Source: Candidatus Poseidonia alphae (lineage in GTDB: Archaea > Thermoplasmatota > Poseidoniia > Poseidoniales > Poseidoniaceae). From it: a stretch of 64,000 nucleotides of DNA. Both the position numbers and the translations under genes were made by a program. Under the pieces are notes generated by a model that saw only the letters and a list, made by a program, of their open reading frames with translations, ran no database searches and was not told the DNA's origin. Below are positions 17,218 through 25,489 of the stretch, piece by piece. How positions within the stretch are numbered: the stretch's first letter is position 1; every line of letters starts with the position of its first letter. The stretch spans positions 44,017 through 108,016 of the forward strand of contig DAVD01000046.1 in the NCBI GenBank assembly GCA_002505405.1, read 5' to 3'.

Positions 17218-19431
17218 AGAAGAATGAGAACGCCATCGTTGGCCCTCTTCCTTGTGGTTCTTTTTGCCACGTCCACCCTCCCAGTCGTCGACGCTTCAAA
17301 CCCTGAACCAACAATCCTTGAAGGGCGAATTTTTGTTGTCGCTTTGGACCAAAACACCTCATATGAAACTACAGTTGATCTTGATGAAAACAGTTTCATT
17401 CAACTTACGCTCATCTGCCGAGCATGCACAGCGAGTTTGACTGGAGACAACATGAACGCATCAGGAACCGAACGAATCGAATTGTTCTCTGTGAACACCA
17501 CTTCAATCGCCCTGAACATTGTTACTACGGAAACAGAGACCGTTCAATTCACCCTCCACCACGATGTGATGGATTCCTTCCCTCATGTTAGACCGGGCCC
17601 GCCTGATGCCTCACCGCATCATCCAATCGGCGTCTGTACCGATGCAGTGGCTTGCATGGATACGTTACGAGGAACGTTAGCTGCGGTCGTCGATGACAGC
17701 ACCGACCTCGATGTGTTGCAATCCGGTGTTGTTAATTCAACAGCCGATGAATACATGTCGATTGATGTGAGCAACGGGGACACTCTGGAATGGCAGTGGC
17801 TCGACACCACTGAAGAAACAACCGTAACCGTTTACTTCCAAAACATGACGGGTGAAATCATGTTTGAATCCACCCTATCAAGTACATCGGGACACACCGA
17901 ACTTAACGGTTTGCCGCTGCCGGTGGAGTGGTGGACTGCACCGGATTACGGGCGATTTATCGTGCGGATATCAAGTCCAGTATTCCCTGCTATTTGGACT
18001 GCCCACGCCATGATCCATACCAATGCCCCGACAACCCCGCTCATCGGTCAAGACCTTATTTATGGAGCAGAACTGCTCGGGCACGGGTCCACAATATCTG
18101 CTTTTGATTGGAATGAAACCCAAGCCCTTGAACTTCACAGTCGCTTAGGCCAAATGACTCTACGTGTCGACCAACTGCTCAACGGGGCGTGGGTTACAGG
18201 TCAAACTGATACGTTGGAGAAAGGGGATTCAAGGACCATCTACCCCTACCCTGGAAACGTTGGGGGCCGAATCGTCATCAACGATGTTTCAGTGTTTTCA
18301 CTGGAACTTCAAACCAATGAATACTCGGATAACAATGCCGGGCTTGATGCACCCTCATACCTTCCCGCCTCACTCGACCTTGACAATACCTCATGGCCAG
18401 CCATCGAACTGACCGAAGCAAGTTCGGGAGAACTGACGTTGGCCGTCCATGACACCGTTGACACCTATCGGTTCGTCGTTGACGGGTGGGAAGATTCTGT
18501 TCACTTCATTCAATTTACCATCACAGGGAATGTTTCAGAAATTGAAGCACAACTGTGGGATGTCGACCAAATGACATCAGAAGTCCTTGATACGGTCCCT
18601 TCAGTGGTATCGGGGGACTCACTTCGAATCAGCATGCAAGTAGGAAGAGGAACACATTATCTTCAAATCCGAGCCATCAACTCTAGCAATGTCACCCAAC
18701 ATGCATGGGGGAGCGAGGTCCCATCAATTGACTACACGCTCTCGCCCAGTTATTCCTTAATTGATGAAGGAGAAGAGCCTTGGTTCCCTCCAAGCGAAGA
18801 TGCTGTGTTTTGGGGTGGAGTTGCTCGGTGGGTTCTGGGAACTGCGTTCCTCATCCCAGTTGTATACCTTCTAGCACATCTCCAGCGGAGCCGTAACTAT
18901 GGCCGAGAGATCTTTTCCAAGAAAGAACGACTTGAATGGTACAGAACACGATTGGATTCTGGCGAAGCAAATGTTACCGCTTCCCAGAAAGACCTGGTGC
19001 GATCGCTTCATGCTGTTGCACAACTCGAATGGAACGATGGATTGAACACATGGGGTAAGCCATCACTCCACCACCGAACCGAAGGTTTGGATCTCGCAGT
19101 TTGGAGAATTGATCGGCGAATGGCCAAGACACCCGGGACTTGGCCTCTGGTGCTCGGGGTTCACGTCCTCGAAGGTGAATGGGACCTTGCGGCGATTCGT
19201 TTCGATGCCCCCGGTGGCGCAGCTTACACGATACGTAACGTTGAGCCGAGGTTCTTATTCCAGGGAGAAGAAGTCTTCCTTGACACCCTCAAACAGGGAC
19301 ATCGTATGTTCCTCATGGTCGAATTGGAAGGAGATGCGCCCGCAGTTGATATTGAACTCAACGGTCGAATGAACACCATACCCTTTGCATCCCGAATCCC
19401 TACGACCTTCACTCGAGATGAAGAGGAATGA
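17215..19431 (+). CDS. Single-pass surface protein with cytoplasmic tail
   Basis: This 738-residue protein starts MRRMRTPSLALFLVVLFATS, a clear signal peptide, with a long beta-rich extracellular region of several N-x-S/T sequons. A membrane helix lies at about residues 533-556 (WVLGTAFLIPVVYLLAH). A basic segment (QRSRNYGREIFSKKERLEW) and about 160 cytoplasmic residues follow, the last part of which looks folded (LVLGVHVLEGEWDLAAIRFD). No enzymatic motif is seen. The layout resembles the 831-residue protein at 5884: signal peptide, beta domains, one helix, tail. The stop is one base from the stop of the convergent dnaJ gene. Function unknown; sensing or envelope structure are both possible. 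Confidence 0.82.
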   Translation: MRRMRTPSLALFLVVLFATSTLPVVDASNPEPTILEGRIFVVALDQNTSYETTVDLDENSFIQLTLICRACTASLTGDNMNASGTERIELFSVNTTSIALNIVTTETETVQFTLHHDVMDSFPHVRPGPPDASPHHPIGVCTDAVACMDTLRGTLAAVVDDSTDLDVLQSGVVNSTADEYMSIDVSNGDTLEWQWLDTTEETTVTVYFQNMTGEIMFESTLSSTSGHTELNGLPLPVEWWTAPDYGRFIVRISSPVFPAIWTAHAMIHTNAPTTPLIGQDLIYGAELLGHGSTISAFDWNETQALELHSRLGQMTLRVDQLLNGAWVTGQTDTLEKGDSRTIYPYPGNVGGRIVINDVSVFSLELQTNEYSDNNAGLDAPSYLPASLDLDNTSWPAIELTEASSGELTLAVHDTVDTYRFVVDGWEDSVHFIQFTITGNVSEIEAQLWDVDQMTSEVLDTVPSVVSGDSLRISMQVGRGTHYLQIRAINSSNVTQHAWGSEVPSIDYTLSPSYSLIDEGEEPWFPPSEDAVFWGGVARWVLGTAFLIPVVYLLAHLQRSRNYGREIFSKKERLEWYRTRLDSGEANVTASQKDLVRSLHAVAQLEWNDGLNTWGKPSLHHRTEGLDLAVWRIDRRMAKTPGTWPLVLGVHVLEGEWDLAAIRFDAPGGAAYTIRNVEPRFLFQGEEVFLDTLKQGHRMFLMVELEGDAPAVDIELNGRMNTIPFASRIPTTFTRDEEE

Positions 19432-19432
19432 A

Positions 19433-20563
19433 TCAAGACCGAGTCCTTCGGTCAATTGCATCATCGAGAATGCTTTGTGTAACATCCTTTGGTGAGAGGC
19501 TTTCTTTGAGTGCAGCGAGGGCTTTCTTGGTAGCCTTGGGTAATTTCTTGGGCATGTGAAGTTTGAGAAGAACGATCACGTCACCACGCCCAGAGCCTCG
19601 CTGACGCGGCAATCCACGCTTACTCACGGTGATGGTTTCTCCCGAATTGGACATTGCTGGTATTTTGATGTCCAATGTTTTGCCGTCCATATGATCAATA
19701 GAAACCGTGGTTCCGGACACCATGTCCGTGTATCCAAGAGGAAGCGACATAATCAAATCCGAACCGCTCCGTTCAAACCAAGGGTGTTGTTCAATCTCAA
19801 GTTCAATGAACAGATCTCCAGGCTGTCCCTGGCCATGAGGGGCGGGTTCACCGTTCCCACGCATGCGAAGGCGAGTGCCATCTTCAGCACCGAGTGGAAC
19901 ACTGAAGCGAAGCGTCTTGCTCTTCATATCTTGGCCTGAGCCACTGCAATCCCCACATGGATTGTCGCTGATGTTGCCTCGTCCCGAACATTCGTCGCAT
20001 GGTTGGACCGATTGTTGAATGAACGGGCCGACTTGTTGACGAACACGGACTTGACCTTGTCCACCGCAGCGTTGACATGAACTCATTTCTCCGTCCATCG
20101 CCCCTGTCCCATCGCATGAACCACAGGCTTCGGGCAAATCGATGACGACCTCTTTTTCGGATTGGTTGAGAACGTCTTTGAGGTCAATCGAATGGCGGAT
20201 AAGAATGTCGCTCCCTCGGCGTTCACGCCTTCTGCCTCTGCCCCCTCCACCAAACATGTTCGAGAAGAAATCTCCACCGAGCAAGTCTTCGAGATTGATA
20301 TTGAACCCTCCGCCACCAAATCCGCCGAACGGGTTACCCTGTGGACTGTCATGACCAAAACGGTCGTATTGGGCTCGTTTCTGTTGGTCTGAAAGTACAG
20401 CGTATGCTTCTTGAAGTTCTTTGAAACGGTCCTCGGCATCCTCTTCAGTACTGCGGTCAGGATGGTATTTCCTCGCCAGTCGCCTGAATGCGTTTTTGAG
20501 GTCGCTTTCGCTTGCAGAACGTTCAACGCCCAAGACATCGTAATAGTCTCGTTTGTCAGCCAT
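19433..20563 (-). CDS. dnaJ: Chaperone DnaJ
   Basis: This 376-residue type I Hsp40 has a J domain starting MADKRDYYDVLGVERSASES with HPD at residues 34-36. A Gly/Phe-rich linker follows (GNPFGGFGGGGFNI), then four CxxCxGxG zinc-binding repeats (CGSCDGTG, CQRCGGQG, CDECSGRG, CGDCSGSG) and the C-terminal substrate-binding beta domains. It would stimulate DnaK ATPase and deliver unfolded proteins in the cytoplasm. The full domain set is typical of the bacterial protein, which mesophilic archaea acquired by transfer (family knowledge). The ATG at 20563 follows GAGG; an upstream ATG at 20581 adds six residues. It lies 57 bases after the zinc-ribbon membrane protein on the same strand. dnaK and grpE are not in the window. 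Confidence 0.96.
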   Translation of the reverse strand: MADKRDYYDVLGVERSASESDLKNAFRRLARKYHPDRSTEEDAEDRFKELQEAYAVLSDQQKRAQYDRFGHDSPQGNPFGGFGGGGFNINLEDLLGGDFFSNMFGGGGRGRRRERRGSDILIRHSIDLKDVLNQSEKEVVIDLPEACGSCDGTGAMDGEMSSCQRCGGQGQVRVRQQVGPFIQQSVQPCDECSGRGNISDNPCGDCSGSGQDMKSKTLRFSVPLGAEDGTRLRMRGNGEPAPHGQGQPGDLFIELEIEQHPWFERSGSDLIMSLPLGYTDMVSGTTVSIDHMDGKTLDIKIPAMSNSGETITVSKRGLPRQRGSGRGDVIVLLKLHMPKKLPKATKKALAALKESLSPKDVTQSILDDAIDRRTRS

Positions 20564-20620
20564 AGCCTCGCCCCAACCCATGACGAGAACAGGACACCTT
20601 TGAATCTCACGGAACAGGTC

Positions 20621-21556
20621 TCAAAGATCTAACCCGCAGTTTGCGCAAAACCGTTCACCCGCGGTGACGGAAGAATTGCAACCTCTGCAGACCAAACCTG
20701 AAGTGGTTGCAGGACGGGATTGAACAACCGTAGTTCCGAGCATGGCCATGGATTCATACGATTCTGATGGACTCTTTATTTGTGCCTGAGTTGTCGGTTC
20801 GCTGCTGTTTTTGAGTTCCTTACCTGACGAACTGATAACGGTCTTAACGCCTCCAGAATCACTGTAACTGGTCATGTTAACTTCCACGTCATCCCGTGGA
20901 CCTTCAATTCGGAGGGGCGCAACTGGACGTTGAGCTGTTACCGGTGATGAAGCGGCTGCCGCTGCAAGCCGATTTCTTCTTTGCTCTTCTCGTTCCGCTC
21001 GTGCATCTCTACCGAACAGCGAGGAAATAAAATCAAAGATACGATCCATCGGAGTTGGTTTTCGAACGGCTCCAATCGTCCCTGTGATTTGCTCATCGTC
21101 AAATGAATTCTGGCCGCTCACTCTGGCGTTAGCCTTGACGATATGTCTGGCTTCATTGAGCATGCTGACTTCGATTTGGTTGTCTTCGGGGACCTGCATC
21201 TCAGGGGCCTCTTTGGAAAGATTCGAAACGGGCTGAGATAATCCAGCTTTTGTGACATTGTCCATTGTTGAATCCAGTTCGACTTGAGTGTTCCAAACAC
21301 CACGCTCTTCTGCCTCATAGACGTGCTTAATCTTTTTCATTGCCTTAACACGGTTGTATTCAAAATCCTTGACCACCCGAGTTTTTCTGAAAACAATAAG
21401 GCCGAGAAGGAGGGAAAAAACGTACCACCCATACATAATTCGAGGTTCAAGTTCAAACATTGCACGAAGCGGTGGAATGGAAAAATGGCAGGCTCCCATG
21501 ATCAAGAGGGGCAACAATGCCAAACCTCGGGAAGTGAAACTGCGTGGAGGTCCCAT
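20621..21556 (-). CDS. Two-helix membrane protein with C-terminal zinc ribbon
   Basis: This 311-residue protein has two hydrophobic segments near the N-terminus (LALLPLLIMGACHFSIP and IMYGWYVFSLLLGLIVF). A basic stretch (RVKAMKKIKHVY), a long polar and probably disordered region, and a final ribbon CRGCNSSVTAGERFCANCGL (CxxC...CxxC) follow. The C-terminal part should lie in the cytoplasm. I chose the ATG at 21556 (MGPPRSF); the ATG at 21589 would add 11 residues. It sits between the glycosyltransferase gene (55 bases upstream) and dnaJ. Zinc ribbons of this kind commonly mediate protein contacts; the role here is unknown. Confidence 0.78.
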   Translation of the reverse strand: MGPPRSFTSRGLALLPLLIMGACHFSIPPLRAMFELEPRIMYGWYVFSLLLGLIVFRKTRVVKDFEYNRVKAMKKIKHVYEAEERGVWNTQVELDSTMDNVTKAGLSQPVSNLSKEAPEMQVPEDNQIEVSMLNEARHIVKANARVSGQNSFDDEQITGTIGAVRKPTPMDRIFDFISSLFGRDARAEREEQRRNRLAAAAASSPVTAQRPVAPLRIEGPRDDVEVNMTSYSDSGGVKTVISSSGKELKNSSEPTTQAQIKSPSESYESMAMLGTTVVQSRPATTSGLVCRGCNSSVTAGERFCANCGLDL

Positions 21557-21611
21557 GTGATTCAAATTCCTGTCGGCTGCTGTATTCAAGTATCTATGGG
21601 CTTGTTGCGCC

Positions 21612-22649
21612 TCATTTACGGTCCTTCGGCGGCCTTCCTTTACGGACCAAACCGTCAGCGAGACCGAGGGTGAAACTTGTATGCAACATCACCAAACATA
21701 ACGGAACGCCAAAAACCGAAGTCAACGAACCTGCACGAACGCTATGCCGAATTCCCTCAATCATAAGCACGACGGAGTATACTGGAATTGGAAGCCACCA
21801 CAGCGCCTGTTCGCTAGCGAATAATCCAACCAAAAGGACCAACCCAAAGAAGGGCAAAAACTCTGCTAAACTCGCCCGCTTTGGATGTTTCAAGAGCACT
21901 TTCGTCCGCCAGAAACCATAGCGATGGCCCATCCTCCACCATTGCTTCAGTGATGTTCGCTTCACCATACTAACCGTTGGTTCAGTGTCCCTGTAAAGTG
22001 AAAAACCGGCATTGAGAAGGCGCATGGAAAGCTCACTGTCTTGACTGGTGATGAAGCTCTCATCCCAGCCGTTGACTGCTTCAACGCTGGTGCGGCGATG
22101 CATAACGAAGGCTGGTATCCGAGTTGGTCCGTTTTCTGTAAATTGACTGAACTGACCATCGCTATGACCAAGAGGGGAGGAAAGGCAACCCTCAATCCAC
22201 TGTTCCACGCCCTGCATTTCTCCTTGGCGACGAACAACCCTACAACCGACACCGGCTAGGGTTGGACCTGCTTTTTGCTCGCATGTATTCCACGCATCAA
22301 GTCGCTGTTGAATGTGAGTGGGTTCTATGGTTGCATGTCCAATAAGTTCTATGATGAAATCGACCGAATCGGGAAGGTGTGAAAGTGCAAGGTTCCGGCC
22401 GTGGGCTACTGTTTTCCCCGGATTATGATGCAATTCAATCCGAGGTGTTGAGGAACCCTTGGCTTCTTCAATAAGATTTTTCACGAGCGAAACGGTTCCG
22501 TCGGTTGAGCCACCATCCATGACTAAAATCATGTGAGAGGTTTCAGGAACCGTCTGTTCGAGAAGGCCGTTTAAACACGCCTCAATATGCAATGCTTCGT
22601 TGAGTACTGGAATTACCGTGGCGATTATGGGGCCAGCGGATGTGTCCAT
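21612..22649 (-). CDS. Family 2 glycosyltransferase, membrane-associated
   Basis: This 345-residue protein opens with the GT-A core of family 2 glycosyltransferases: ATVIPVLNEALHIEACLNGL, then MDGGSTDGTVSLV (nucleotide-binding DGGSTD at about residues 45-50). A central segment GWDESFITSQDSELSMRL provides the usual acceptor-side acidic residues. The C-terminal ~80 residues contain hydrophobic stretches (FLPFFGLVLLVGLFASEQAL, WWLPIPVYSVVLMIEGI), so it is probably anchored at the inner membrane face. Donor and acceptor cannot be read from sequence. It could extend lipid-linked glycans used by the AglB-like enzyme at 50439-60056 (inference). A weak A-rich box about 26 bases before the ATG would give a leaderless mRNA. 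Confidence 0.88.
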   Translation of the reverse strand: MDTSAGPIIATVIPVLNEALHIEACLNGLLEQTVPETSHMILVMDGGSTDGTVSLVKNLIEEAKGSSTPRIELHHNPGKTVAHGRNLALSHLPDSVDFIIELIGHATIEPTHIQQRLDAWNTCEQKAGPTLAGVGCRVVRRQGEMQGVEQWIEGCLSSPLGHSDGQFSQFTENGPTRIPAFVMHRRTSVEAVNGWDESFITSQDSELSMRLLNAGFSLYRDTEPTVSMVKRTSLKQWWRMGHRYGFWRTKVLLKHPKRASLAEFLPFFGLVLLVGLFASEQALWWLPIPVYSVVLMIEGIRHSVRAGSLTSVFGVPLCLVMLHTSFTLGLADGLVRKGRPPKDRK

Positions 22650-22738
22650 AACCGCTGGAACTCTGCATAGATTTTCACACTTCGCCTTCTAATGGACCTC
22701 CACAGCATCTTCTTGAAGGCCGAACCACTCGCCCGCAC

Positions 22739-23254
22739 ATGGATGGGCCAAGACTCCGGCTAACCGGTATCGGAGAAGGACTCAGCACCACGGTAATGAC
22801 CGTATTATCTGGGGCTGACTCTCCGAAAAAAGTCATGCAAGCCGTTCATTCATTTTTCCCGGAGGCGAAGGTTGAGACAATGCCAGATGAGCCTTCGTTC
22901 GGGTCTGCCGTTGATGCATTGTGGTCTTTTGAGGGCCTCCCCATGCAAACTTTTCTAGCCGCCTTACACGAGCAACGAATCCTTGACACTGCTCTTGATT
23001 TCATGAGTCGTAATATCGTAGAGGAGCACACAGAATTTACCATTTCACGACAGGCTGCTGTTGTCGAGAAAGTGTCCTTCCCGATACCGGGCAAGGAACC
23101 GGTTGGTGGAGTGATCACCGTCCGACTCGAAGGTTCTGGTTTGAAAGAATGGCTCGAGGCAGCAACCTGGCACAACGGTCGTGCGCAGGTTCCACGAACA
23201 ATCAACGATGAACGCTCCATGCTTGACGATGGAGAGGCATCAACGTGGCTTTGA
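22739..23254 (+). CDS. Possible archaeal RNA-binding protein (COG1325-like)
   Basis: This 171-residue cytoplasmic protein has the layout of the archaeal COG1325 (DUF54) family, predicted exosome-associated RNA-binding proteins. It has an opening strand (TVMTVLSGADSPKKVMQAVH), FFPEAKVETMP, a helix with LAALHEQRILDTALDFM, and a second strand pair (TEFTISRQAAVVEKVSFPIP...GVITVRLEG). The match is by overall pattern only and I would not exclude another family. No upstream in-frame start exists before a non-coding context, so ATG 22739 is used. It is divergent from the glycosyltransferase gene, and its 3' end overlaps the convergent pcp-Nudix gene by 15 bases. Confidence 0.6.
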   Translation: MDGPRLRLTGIGEGLSTTVMTVLSGADSPKKVMQAVHSFFPEAKVETMPDEPSFGSAVDALWSFEGLPMQTFLAALHEQRILDTALDFMSRNIVEEHTEFTISRQAAVVEKVSFPIPGKEPVGGVITVRLEGSGLKEWLEAATWHNGRAQVPRTINDERSMLDDGEASTWL

Positions 23255-24253
23255 TTCATGCAGGGCAATGTATTCCATCATCTCCCCATCACGCCCCGTC
23301 CAGTTCAGTGGTTGTGGATGTGAGGGGGTGTACCATTTTACGCCCCCATGTACCTTCGGGTCGATTTGAAGATAGCCACCTTCGATACTGCATTCAATCA
23401 AATGAATGCGAAGAAGAACATCGTTTCTGAGATGCTCCCAAGTTCCAATAATCCGCTTGGCTGCAATTTGAACGGATAATTCCTCCCGTAATTCCCTGCC
23501 GATCGCCTCGTTCCAACGCTCATCAGGCTCACACTTCCCACCTGGGAATTCCCACGTCTCATCGTCACTGCGTTGAGCAAGAAGCACCCTACCGTCTTCA
23601 TTATGGATGAGAGCGGCGACAACATCAATCACTGAACCATCCCGCACGGCCAGCATGTTCTCCAAACATTGCATCGCTAAGAGTGAACTTGTTTCTACGT
23701 CGAGTCGGTCCTCAGTAGGGATGTGGAGAAAGAGGCATGGCGGTGGAAGGTTGCCTTCATGAAGTGATTGCAGCGCAAACAGCGTGTGATAATACGTCTC
23801 ATTGCAGACAAATGAACCCGCATCATGGGAGATGTCAACCGCAGTGGGGAGCAACGATTGCTTCCATTTCCCAAGGTCAATCCAAGCACCAAGATGACCG
23901 TGTCCCTCTATTTTGGACGATGTTACTGCCCTACCACTGTTATCTTCAATACTCATGTCAAGGCAGTCCTGGGCCCGTTGTTCAAGCCGTGGGCGCTCAC
24001 ATGAGCCACACAAGCCGATGTGAAGAATGGCATCCCATCGCTCACCAGAAAGAATCGCTTTTGATGTTTCAGTAGCACCGGAATGGTCTACAGAAAGGAT
24101 CCTGGAGGTGATTTCAAACTCCTGAGTCACCCGACCTGAGGAATCACAAACCTGGTGCATCCCTTTCAACCGAAGCGCTACTTCTTGACTCGGATTGGTG
24201 TTGTGGGTTCCAAAGGGCCCGTACCCTGTAACGAGAATTCGTTGAGTGCCCAT
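23240..24253 (-). CDS. Pyroglutamyl peptidase I fused to a Nudix hydrolase
   Basis: This 337-residue protein has two domains. Residues 1-205 match pyrrolidone-carboxylate peptidase (family C15), which removes N-terminal pyroglutamate: ILVTGYGPFG at the start, E91 in RLEQRAQDCL, C150 in SFVCNETYY and H177 in LFLHIPTE form the Glu-Cys-His set. Residues 207-337 match a Nudix hydrolase of the MutT type: G239-x5-E245-x7-R253-E-L-R-E-E258, with serine instead of the last glycine of the box. Both active sites look intact. I chose the ATG at 24253, which has an A-rich box about 25 bases upstream; ATG 24286 adds 11 residues, and the extension to 24544 is antisense to the next gene. Substrates of the Nudix half are unknown. 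Confidence 0.87.
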   Translation of the reverse strand: MGTQRILVTGYGPFGTHNTNPSQEVALRLKGMHQVCDSSGRVTQEFEITSRILSVDHSGATETSKAILSGERWDAILHIGLCGSCERPRLEQRAQDCLDMSIEDNSGRAVTSSKIEGHGHLGAWIDLGKWKQSLLPTAVDISHDAGSFVCNETYYHTLFALQSLHEGNLPPPCLFLHIPTEDRLDVETSSLLAMQCLENMLAVRDGSVIDVVAALIHNEDGRVLLAQRSDDETWEFPGGKCEPDERWNEAIGRELREELSVQIAAKRIIGTWEHLRNDVLLRIHLIECSIEGGYLQIDPKVHGGVKWYTPSHPQPLNWTGRDGEMMEYIALHESKPR

Positions 24254-24347
24254 GTATTTCTCAAGAGGGTTCAGTTTTTCATCCATCCGGCTCAAAACAG
24301 GGGTTAGATTGACAAGGAACGGTTTCCACCAAAAGGCAGTGGGACAT

Positions 24348-24695
24348 ATGGAGGAAGAATTGGTTGTCCAATTTTCGCCAGAAGCCCATGAACAACGGAC
24401 CGGTTTCATGCCGTTTCGGCTCGTCAAAGAGATTTGGCGGGAAATCACCTTTGGTGTTGGGACGTGGGGGGCATTTCGCCCCCTCTTCGCAGCCCTTCTC
24501 GCCGTCGTCCCAGGGCTGTTTCTTGGCCAGCATTTTAATCGCAAGCACCGACGAGGTTTTGACTGGTTTCTTCTTCAAATTCCACTTGCATTGACCATCG
24601 TTTTGTGGATTGCCCTGTGGCTATGGTCGATTTTTGATGCGTGGCGAGATGCCCTCGCGTTTGACCCTAACTCCACAACTGATCCGTCACTTTGA
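24348..24695 (+). CDS. Small two-helix membrane protein
   Basis: This 115-residue protein has a polar N-terminus (MEEELVVQFSPEAHEQR) and two membrane segments (WGAFRPLFAALLAVVPGLFL and LLQIPLALTIVLWIALWLWS) separated by a basic loop (NRKHRRGFDW). The loop predicts a cytoplasmic hairpin turn. No family was recognised. It is divergent from the pcp-Nudix gene, and its end overlaps the convergent metalloprotease gene by 29 bases. The ATG at 24348 was chosen because the upstream extension is antisense to the pcp start. Confidence 0.68.
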   Translation: MEEELVVQFSPEAHEQRTGFMPFRLVKEIWREITFGVGTWGAFRPLFAALLAVVPGLFLGQHFNRKHRRGFDWFLLQIPLALTIVLWIALWLWSIFDAWRDALAFDPNSTTDPSL

Positions 24696-25452
24696 TTGAA
24701 CCATCGGCCATTCCAGCGAGGTCAGCCAGGTCGTCATCATCAAAGTCATTGGGAAGGCTTCCAAAGATGAAATTCGCAAGGTCCGCCGACTCAATCGCCC
24801 AGTACATCACAGAATCGTCATTGTTTGAGTGTCCTTCATTGTTCTCATCTTCATGGTCAACTGGCGACTGGTAGACTAAATTGACCAATCCGAGAAGATG
24901 TCCGACTTCATGAACGATCACACTGTTTTCAACGTCTTCAACAGAAGGTCGATTAAAAGGGCCATTTGCGGTTTGTATTGAATCACTGAAAAGAGCTACT
25001 GAGGACGCGTCTACGGCTACTCCAAGAACCGAACTGTCAGTATAGGTCCCTGAAGGGAAGAGGATATGCCAGGTCAAGATCGACCCTTCACGAGGAGAAG
25101 TGTCTTTGTTCTCCCAAGCCTTTTCTCGCACATCATTTGCAGACCAATCCCCGGTGTGGCCAAAGTCAACTTCCGTGAAATCGATGGAAATCCCGCCGGG
25201 TTTGTCGCAGACACTTTCCAGACGGTCTAGCAGCATATCCGTACTGCTGGTCATTGGCTTGTAACCAGCCTCGTAGTCAATCTCAATCACCATAGATGTG
25301 TACGCATCGTCTTGGAGACAAGCAAGGGTTAATCCTCCAGGAATACCTTTCCGCTCTGGCAAGACATCAAGACGATCTCCGAAACAGCCTGATAAACTGG
25401 CTGAAAGCAGGGCGAGGACAAAAAGAGTAACCTTCGCACGTTCAGTCCCCAT
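24667..25452 (-). CDS. Lipoprotein zinc metalloprotease (metzincin-like)
   Basis: This 261-residue protein starts with a signal peptide ending in the lipobox LSGC (residues 20-23), so C23 would be lipidated and the protein held on the outer face of the membrane. The zinc motif is HEVGHLLGLVN (H181, E182, H185), and a Met-turn-like SVMYW is at 214-218. Metzincins use HExxHxxGxxH/D; here the third position is N191, and D199/H200 or H208 (EGHSNN) may supply the ligand. The mature chain is very acidic. It is the last of three genes on this strand after the 1793-residue surface protein and the 148-residue protein (37-base gap), suggesting it processes surface proteins. Confidence 0.85.
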   Translation of the reverse strand: MGTERAKVTLFVLALLSASLSGCFGDRLDVLPERKGIPGGLTLACLQDDAYTSMVIEIDYEAGYKPMTSSTDMLLDRLESVCDKPGGISIDFTEVDFGHTGDWSANDVREKAWENKDTSPREGSILTWHILFPSGTYTDSSVLGVAVDASSVALFSDSIQTANGPFNRPSVEDVENSVIVHEVGHLLGLVNLVYQSPVDHEDENNEGHSNNDDSVMYWAIESADLANFIFGSLPNDFDDDDLADLAGMADGSIKVTDQLWS

Positions 25453-25489
25453 ACCAGTCCCTCAGCACGGTTGTTTTTGAATCTCATCC

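Noticed and set aside
17217..17399. N-terminal extension of arcS
   Set aside because: It is antisense to the signal peptide of the divergent surface protein and has no ArcS-like character.
22692..22763. Short forward frame MDLHSIFLKAEPLARTW upstream of the gene at 22739
   Set aside because: It ends after 23 codons and is out of frame with the downstream protein; a frameshifted start was considered, but nothing shows that the downstream protein lacks its N-terminus.
24254..24544. N-terminal extension of the pcp-Nudix gene
   Set aside because: It runs antisense through the small membrane protein at 24348-24695, and conservation with Pcp begins at MGTQRILVTG.
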